A stretch of 64,000 nucleotides of DNA, taken from positions 2,172,751-2,236,750 of the forward strand of contig OZ037773.1 in assembly GCA_964035545.1 (NCBI GenBank), read 5' to 3'. Of the stretch, positions 47,501-64,000 are shown piece after piece. Below the pieces are notes generated by a model. It searched no databases. It worked only from the letters and a program-made list of their open reading frames with translations, and was not told the DNA's origin. A program made the translations under genes and the position numbers. Within the stretch, counting starts at the first letter, position 1, and the number at the start of each line of letters is the position of its first letter. This stretch comes from Bugula neritina. Taxonomy: Eukaryota; Bryozoa; Gymnolaemata; Cheilostomatida; Bugulidae.

Positions 47501-50165
47501 CTAAATTAAAGTAAAAACAAGCTCTCATATAGGCAAGTTACATTTCATCTTATTGCTTTTTAACATCAGCAGATTATGTAAATTGTACCAAAGGTAGTAA
47601 ACAGATACTCTAAAACCTCAACTAACTATTGCATAAATTAGAGTTGTGTCCTCTTTTAGGGTATTATAATAAACATATTAAAGTTGTGTGTTGTAGCTTT
47701 GATTATGGGCCGGCTCACATCATCACAATCAACACTGAAATCTATTTCTTTCAAGATATCACAGGGCCAGGACTTATTGGTAAACAGAAAAAGTGGCTGA
47801 AAGAAGATTTAAAAGTAATATTATCCAATTGGCCATCTCTAAAAATAGTTAGATAATTGTACATTTTAAACCAATTTAGTATGCTGTGTGTCTTTCGCAT
47901 ATTTTTATCATTTTTCTCATTTATGCTACTTGATTCTTATCCAGTCACATGTTCCATGCTGATAATTTATTTCAAATGTAAATTTTAATTTTCTCAATTA
48001 TAGAAAGCAAATGAAAATCGAGCGGAACGACCTTGGCTGATAGTCCTAGGTCACAAGCCGATGTACTGCTCAAATGCAGATGCGGATGACTGCACATACT
48101 ACGAAGGTTTTGTAAGTATTTCATTCACATTTAAACTTATATTTCTCTCAGTGCAAAAGAAAGCCACTCTATACCATCCTGATATGTAAAACGGTTATTC
48201 TCATAAACTGCGTGAAAAGATGAGATGTGCCAAGTCAAACATTGTGTTTATTTGTTAGACTGTTCGCTTTTTTGCATTGAAAGTTCTGGGGCCGCTGCCG
48301 ACATCATAGCGTGCTATTTTACAAGTTTAGAGTAAACTTTTTAGGCTGTACACAGGAAATAAACCGAATACTGTGTATCTTGTTGAAATAAAAGGCTATA
48401 TAATGATATTATATAGTAATAATATATATAATATTACTTTGATAATTGTTTACTTTGTATATAGTTATTTTTGTTATACCTTCCCACCAATCTAGCTGTT
48501 CAATTATGTAACATTTATTTATAGATAAGGTATGCGTTTGAAGATCTATTCTATGACTCCGGGGTTGATATTTATATCGGAGCACACGAACATTCCTACG
48601 AGCGGTCCTGGCCTCTTTATAATAGAAAGGTTCGAATTTTCTATGAACTTATAGTTATATAGAAAACTTGCAGCATTCTGGCTTGCTAGGATAAGTTCTC
48701 AAGATTTCATGAAGACACCCGTCTATTTCATACCCCAACCCAGTAACTGCTTTGTTACTGACTAAAAGCTAGAAACTATAGTATTGCTTTCACTACTTAA
48801 TTGTGAACTTTAACTCAATTTTGTACTGAATTATTTAATTCTGTTTCAGTTATAAATAGGTTAACTCATTGTCATTGTATTTTACTATCTTATATCAACC
48901 CCTTTGTGCTGCTGAAAATAGAATGGTTGATTGTATAATTTGGCTACATCTGATAATATATTATTATAATATATTATTATTATCTACTTAATAAACAGTT
49001 GGCTATATTCATTTAATGTAGGTGTTGTGATAAGACATTGTAATTTATTATATTGGTTTTAGTTTCCAGTAATGTTATTATTTACTTTGTTTTGTGTGGT
49101 TATGATGTTCTACAGGAGTCAACAATCTAGTGTTAGTGTGTTTTTAATAACTTTGTAGATATGTAATGGAAGTTATGACCACCCGTACACTGAACCAAAT
49201 GCACCCATTCATATTATAACTGGATCAGCTGTAAGTCAATCACTTGCTAGCACCTGATTGGTTGCTTAAAATTTTGAAATATTCTATGGCAGCATAAGCA
49301 AGATTAATTTGCTGTACTCATATCCTACAATATATGAAGTGTGAACTAAAAATGTGAAATATGAAATTAAACTTTTTGGACCAAGAGTATTATCAAAACC
49401 TGTGACCGTCGGGTGGCCTTGAAAAAGTATTCAAATATTATTTAGTAATTTGTTGAACCTGCAAAGTTCATATATATATGATAAATAAATGAGAAATTGT
49501 ATGACGGAATATGCAGTGTTTTTGGTAAAAACTATGATTTTATTGGGACTGAATGTAAACTTATTATGTTTGGGATTGTTAGTTGATTAACAGCTGTGGG
49601 GGGGGGAGGGGGGCGTATGTTTGTTTGCTAGCTCTAGGGGGGCGTATGTATGTTTAATAACCGCATATACTTACTATTTACAGGGGATGTATGCCGAACA
49701 CGATGGTTTCACCAAAGACAAACCTTTCTGGAGTGCATATCGAGCTATTAACTATGGATACAATAAGTTTCATATCAGTAACTCCACTCACATATTTGTT
49801 GAATGGGTAAGTGATGCATATTAAAATAAGACATGGGGAAGTTTTATTGTGTGTTTTCATTAACATGTCAGCATGGTATGATTATCAATACTTGGTGAAG
49901 CACACCTGTATTCTGTAATTTACTGGATTAATTGTATAACAGTCATTCAAAATTAATAATTGCCTTTCTGGTCTCAAGTCATTCAACAAATGTTCACACA
50001 ATTTTTGTGCATTCATATTTATGTTCTCTTTTCTCTATTGGTGTAAATATTGTGTAGGTTGACGATGAACTGAATGGGAAAATCACTGATTCTTTCTGGA
50101 TTATAAAGAGTAAGCATGGCAAGGGAACTTATGACTGCCACCTCAGGCAAGGAAAACGCTGGTAG
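44529..50165 (+). CDS. Purple acid phosphatase type 7 (right copy)
   Basis: Eleven exons: 44529-44736, 45025-45222, 45329-45514, 46114-46139, 46660-46829, 47697-47814, 48004-48111, 48525-48629, 49159-49230, 49684-49806 and 50058-50165. All exon lengths equal those of the left copy; the product is 473 residues. By my count 17 residues differ (about 96% identity). Differences cluster in the signal-peptide region and in exon 10 (HDGFTKDKPFW here, HSPFTKDEPFW in the left copy). All seven metal-ligand positions are kept, and the usual AHEHSYER motif is present. Intron 1 is GC-AG, as in the left copy. Intron 9 ends in a single ATACTTACTATTTACAG. This copy is likely to show the ancestral structure. 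Confidence 0.96.
45820..45940 (-). repeat. 28-bp minisatellite with GCTAGC (right arm)
   Basis: Four units, mirror of 40385-40535. Confidence 0.85.
46446..46609. mobile_element. MITE family B, right-arm copy
   Basis: Mirror of 39705-39861; begins TAGGTGCAGGAATGGAGAAA. Confidence 0.75.
46838..46930 (-). repeat. Intron 5 minisatellite, short allele in right arm
   Basis: About four units with core TAGTGATACAGTGTTA; counterpart of the 12-unit array at 39180-39470. Confidence 0.8.
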
Positions 50166-51566
50166 AATCAGTTTCATCACTTCATTTTCTCTTTGTATCC
50201 AGATGGTTGAGTTTAACCAACTATTTCCCTTAACATAAAACTCTAAGCCTATATTACTTAACTAAACTTACTCAAGTTGAGGCACAAAAACATTAACTGT
50301 AGCCACATGCCTACTGGTTGAGATCTGAAATTTGATTGGATGTTGACAAGCATTTCTAACTGAGCTTTCCGTTATTGATTACTTGATAAGACCTTCTACT
50401 CCTTGTGTACAACTCTATTCCAATTTGCTCGCATTGTTTGACAATATATTATACAAGGGATTTTCATTTGTCTACTAAAAGTTTGGGTGGAGATAAAATC
50501 TGTGCTTTATAAACAATACTTTAGCATTGCTATTTATGTTCTATATTTATTTTTGTATTATGATTTATAGTATGATAATCAAAAAGACAATTCACTCTTT
50601 TTAGTTTAATAGCTTATTTTTTGTCCTCAATTTTATTCACTCTAATATATAGTATGCAATCATCGTATATTTCTAAATGTCATATTTTCTTGACACTGTT
50701 TCGTTTCTAAATCAAATAAATTTGACAAAAATAAATTAATTGTAATAATTATGGTTTTGAGATAAAAGATTACTGTAGCACATTTTCACAATTTAGCAGA
50801 CATAAGTTAAAATTTTAACTATTATTGCCAATGGTCTAATACTATCATCATTGTTTTAGCTGAAATTCCATGCACATATGCTATATAGCCATTTAATATC
50901 TTGTTCATACGAAAAGTGGCAGCCCTCTGTTTCTGTGTTGAGTTCATCTAATCTTCAACTTCCAATATGGTTTTCAGCTTTTTCGATTTAATCTTTTCTA
51001 AAACAGCAATGATACAGTGAGTGACCTTTGTTTTCATTTATGATTAAATATATTTTCACTCGTTGAAAATGAACGTTGCATTTTATTGAAACAAAAGCAG
51101 CAGTTTGTGAAAACATTGACATCCTAAATTTGATTAATCAATACTGAAATCAATATAATCTGTTAGAGCAAGATTAATGCTGGCAGAGATTGCATAGGCT
51201 CATATTACTTTAACTGAAGGCTACGTGGTACTCCATAAACTGTCAAATAAGCTTTAAATTCTACTCAAGAAAAATAATTTAAATATCTTTAGCTGCTGCA
51301 ACACTCCTCCATCACGAAGCTAGCCCAGTTATTACACAGCATGAGTGTTGCAGTAGCTAAGAATAGCATGCAATGAAAGTCAGCAATACTATTAGTTTTA
51401 TAATACCAGGATTACAGAGCCGACTAGAAACAGGTGATCAGAAATTCGAAACTAATTCGAGATAATATGTTGTCACAAATTTAAATAAAAAACAAAATTG
51501 TTTGAGCAAACAGCCTGTAGATGATAGCTAATATATATGAATATTTTAATACTGTATGAATAAAGC

Positions 51567-52074
51567 AATGTCAGGGATTCTATGAGTACATAATATTATA
51601 TCATGTCAATGTTTACTATGACTAGAAGAATTTGGCTATTAACATTTCATAGAGCACATGTTTATGTTTGATTCATGTAAGAGGTAAGGAAAAGGGTTCT
51701 GTTATGTTAAGGCAAACCTAAGAATAAGTCAGTATTTTAAAGCATATGTGCTACTGGTTTGTAGGGTTTTCCTTTGACTCACAGCTTGGCAGCCTGCCTT
51801 GCAGCAGATATAAATATTTCGCAGGTTCAAATCTTAAAGATTTTTTGATGCAATGGTGAATAATAACTGTGTGTTCCACACGTACCTGCTACTTATTCCC
51901 TTATACATAACTGACAACAAAATGATTATTTGTAATATCTCATTGAACACTATAGAACTTTGCATAATGTATAATTCAGCTTATAGCTACAAGCATATAT
52001 GTTAAAATAACAAAACTGGTTTTTTTCAGTCTCAACTCTCAATAACCATACATACACAAAAGATGGTGTAGGAC
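51567..52074. other. Intergenic, no gene seen
   Basis: AT-rich spacer outside the right arm. Confidence 0.4.
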
Positions 52075-52300
52075 AAAAATGGCACAAGTAAAGATGGCAC
52101 AAGTAATAATACGTCCCAAATGGAAAGCTAGATAAAAGTGGCACATTTTCAATATTGGGGTTTGAGTTTTGGTTTGGGGTTTGAGTTTTGAGTGGGGGTT
52201 TGGGTACGAGTTTGAGGTTTGAGCAAATTCAAACTCAGTGTGCCATCTTTACTTACTTTTTCATTTGCGCTATTATTACCTATGCCATTATTACCTGTAG
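52075..52300. mobile_element. MITE family A, copy 2
   Basis: Left end has AATGGCACAAGTAAAGATGG and GGCACAAGTAATAATACG. The core is TTGGGGTTTGAGTTTTGG-type G/T repeats. The right end has TGTGCCATCTTTACTTAC and GCCATTATTACCTG. Same plan as 9526-9776. It lies just beyond the 3' end of the 52.4-63.7 kb gene. Confidence 0.75.
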
Positions 52301-52399
52301 CTACTATTTTACCTAGAATCACTGAAAATATCTCCTCAGCTTGCCTAACATCTAATAATAAGACTCTATTACATAAGAAGATTCACAAATGGCCTCATG

Positions 52400-63731
<11,332 letters not shown>

Positions 63732-63791
63732 TTCGACAACATGCAGCAGGTAGAGACAGCCTAAAACATTACCAGGTATGTGACATAATAC

Positions 63792-63960
63792 AGGGAGCAG
63801 CTATGGTCTAGGGGTTAGAGCGTTTGACTTAGTAAACACCAAGTCACGGGTTCAAACCTTAGTGAAGGCCATTGGTGATGTTAGGAAGAGTATCCAGTCA
63901 TAATTGCTCTTGTGCCCCAGGTTTTCTCACAGGGATGGCAACTATAAACTTGCGTGAGTT
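63792..63960 (+). mobile_element. tRNA-derived SINE, copy 3 (intact TSD)
   Basis: GGGAGCAGCTATGGTCTAGG head, box B GGGTTCAAACC, body GAGTATCCAGTCATAATTGC, end ACTATAAACTTGCGTGAG. Direct repeats TATGTGACATAATA flank it (63777-63790 and about 63963-63976). It sits just upstream of the 52-64 kb gene's first exon, on the opposite strand. Confidence 0.93.
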
Positions 63961-64000
63961 GTATATGTGACATAATATAATGGATAGTTAGTTAATTACT

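Larger units (their letters stand above)
43643..51566 (-). repeat. Giant inverted duplication, right arm
   Basis: Mirror of 31610-43279. It lacks the 26-bp array and LINE, and has fewer units of the intron 5 minisatellite. Confidence 0.95.

Overview
This is an AT-rich animal nuclear genome. Genes are split by GT-AG introns (one GC-AG), the intact histone gene has a metazoan-type 3' stem-loop, and tRNA-derived SINEs, non-LTR retrotransposons, short inverted-repeat elements and (TA)n tracts are frequent. An invertebrate, possibly an early-branching animal such as a sponge or cnidarian, fits. The species cannot be named from the sequence alone. All gene models below were built by hand from splice sites and checked for reading phase and exon length.

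Layout. 0.65-1.8 kb: minus-strand exons of a ubiquitin-specific protease-like gene. 2.2-5.1 kb: a large ATTAST-type hexamer satellite (S is G or C) with a LINE 3' fragment between its two blocks. 5.8-8.9 kb: complete ZNRD2 (SSSCA1/p27) orthologue, six exons, with a terminal-inverted-repeat element inside a minisatellite in its last intron. 9-12.4 kb: repeats, a histone H2B pseudogene and dispersed duplications. 13.1-16.0 kb: eight-exon minus-strand gene for an unrecognised 405-residue protein with an N-terminal hydrophobic segment and coiled coils. 17.8-24.0 kb: six-exon minus-strand gene for a type II membrane sulfotransferase (325 residues), with SINEs in its introns. 24-31.4 kb: intact histone H2B between inverted-repeat arms, a second H2B pseudogene that keeps its promoter, duplicated blocks, and a LINE fragment between two (TA)n tracts. 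31.6-51.6 kb: a very large inverted duplication with two divergent, complete 11-exon genes for purple acid phosphatase type 7 (ACP7/PAPL-like). 52.4-63.7 kb: 13-exon minus-strand gene for an unrecognised 611-residue membrane protein with a Thr-rich segment, a transmembrane helix and a Lys-rich tail. The window ends in a SINE with a clear target-site duplication.

The most striking structure is in the left phosphatase copy. The 3' splice-site region of its tenth exon (17 intron bases plus 9 exon bases) has become a 26-bp minisatellite of about 43 copies, and a LINE has jumped into the array. The right copy has a single unit at the same place. The unit has no stop codon in any sense frame, and a subset of units keeps an acceptor AG. 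The locus therefore carries a ladder of potential 3' splice sites that could add Tyr-rich peptide or frameshifts to one paralogue only.
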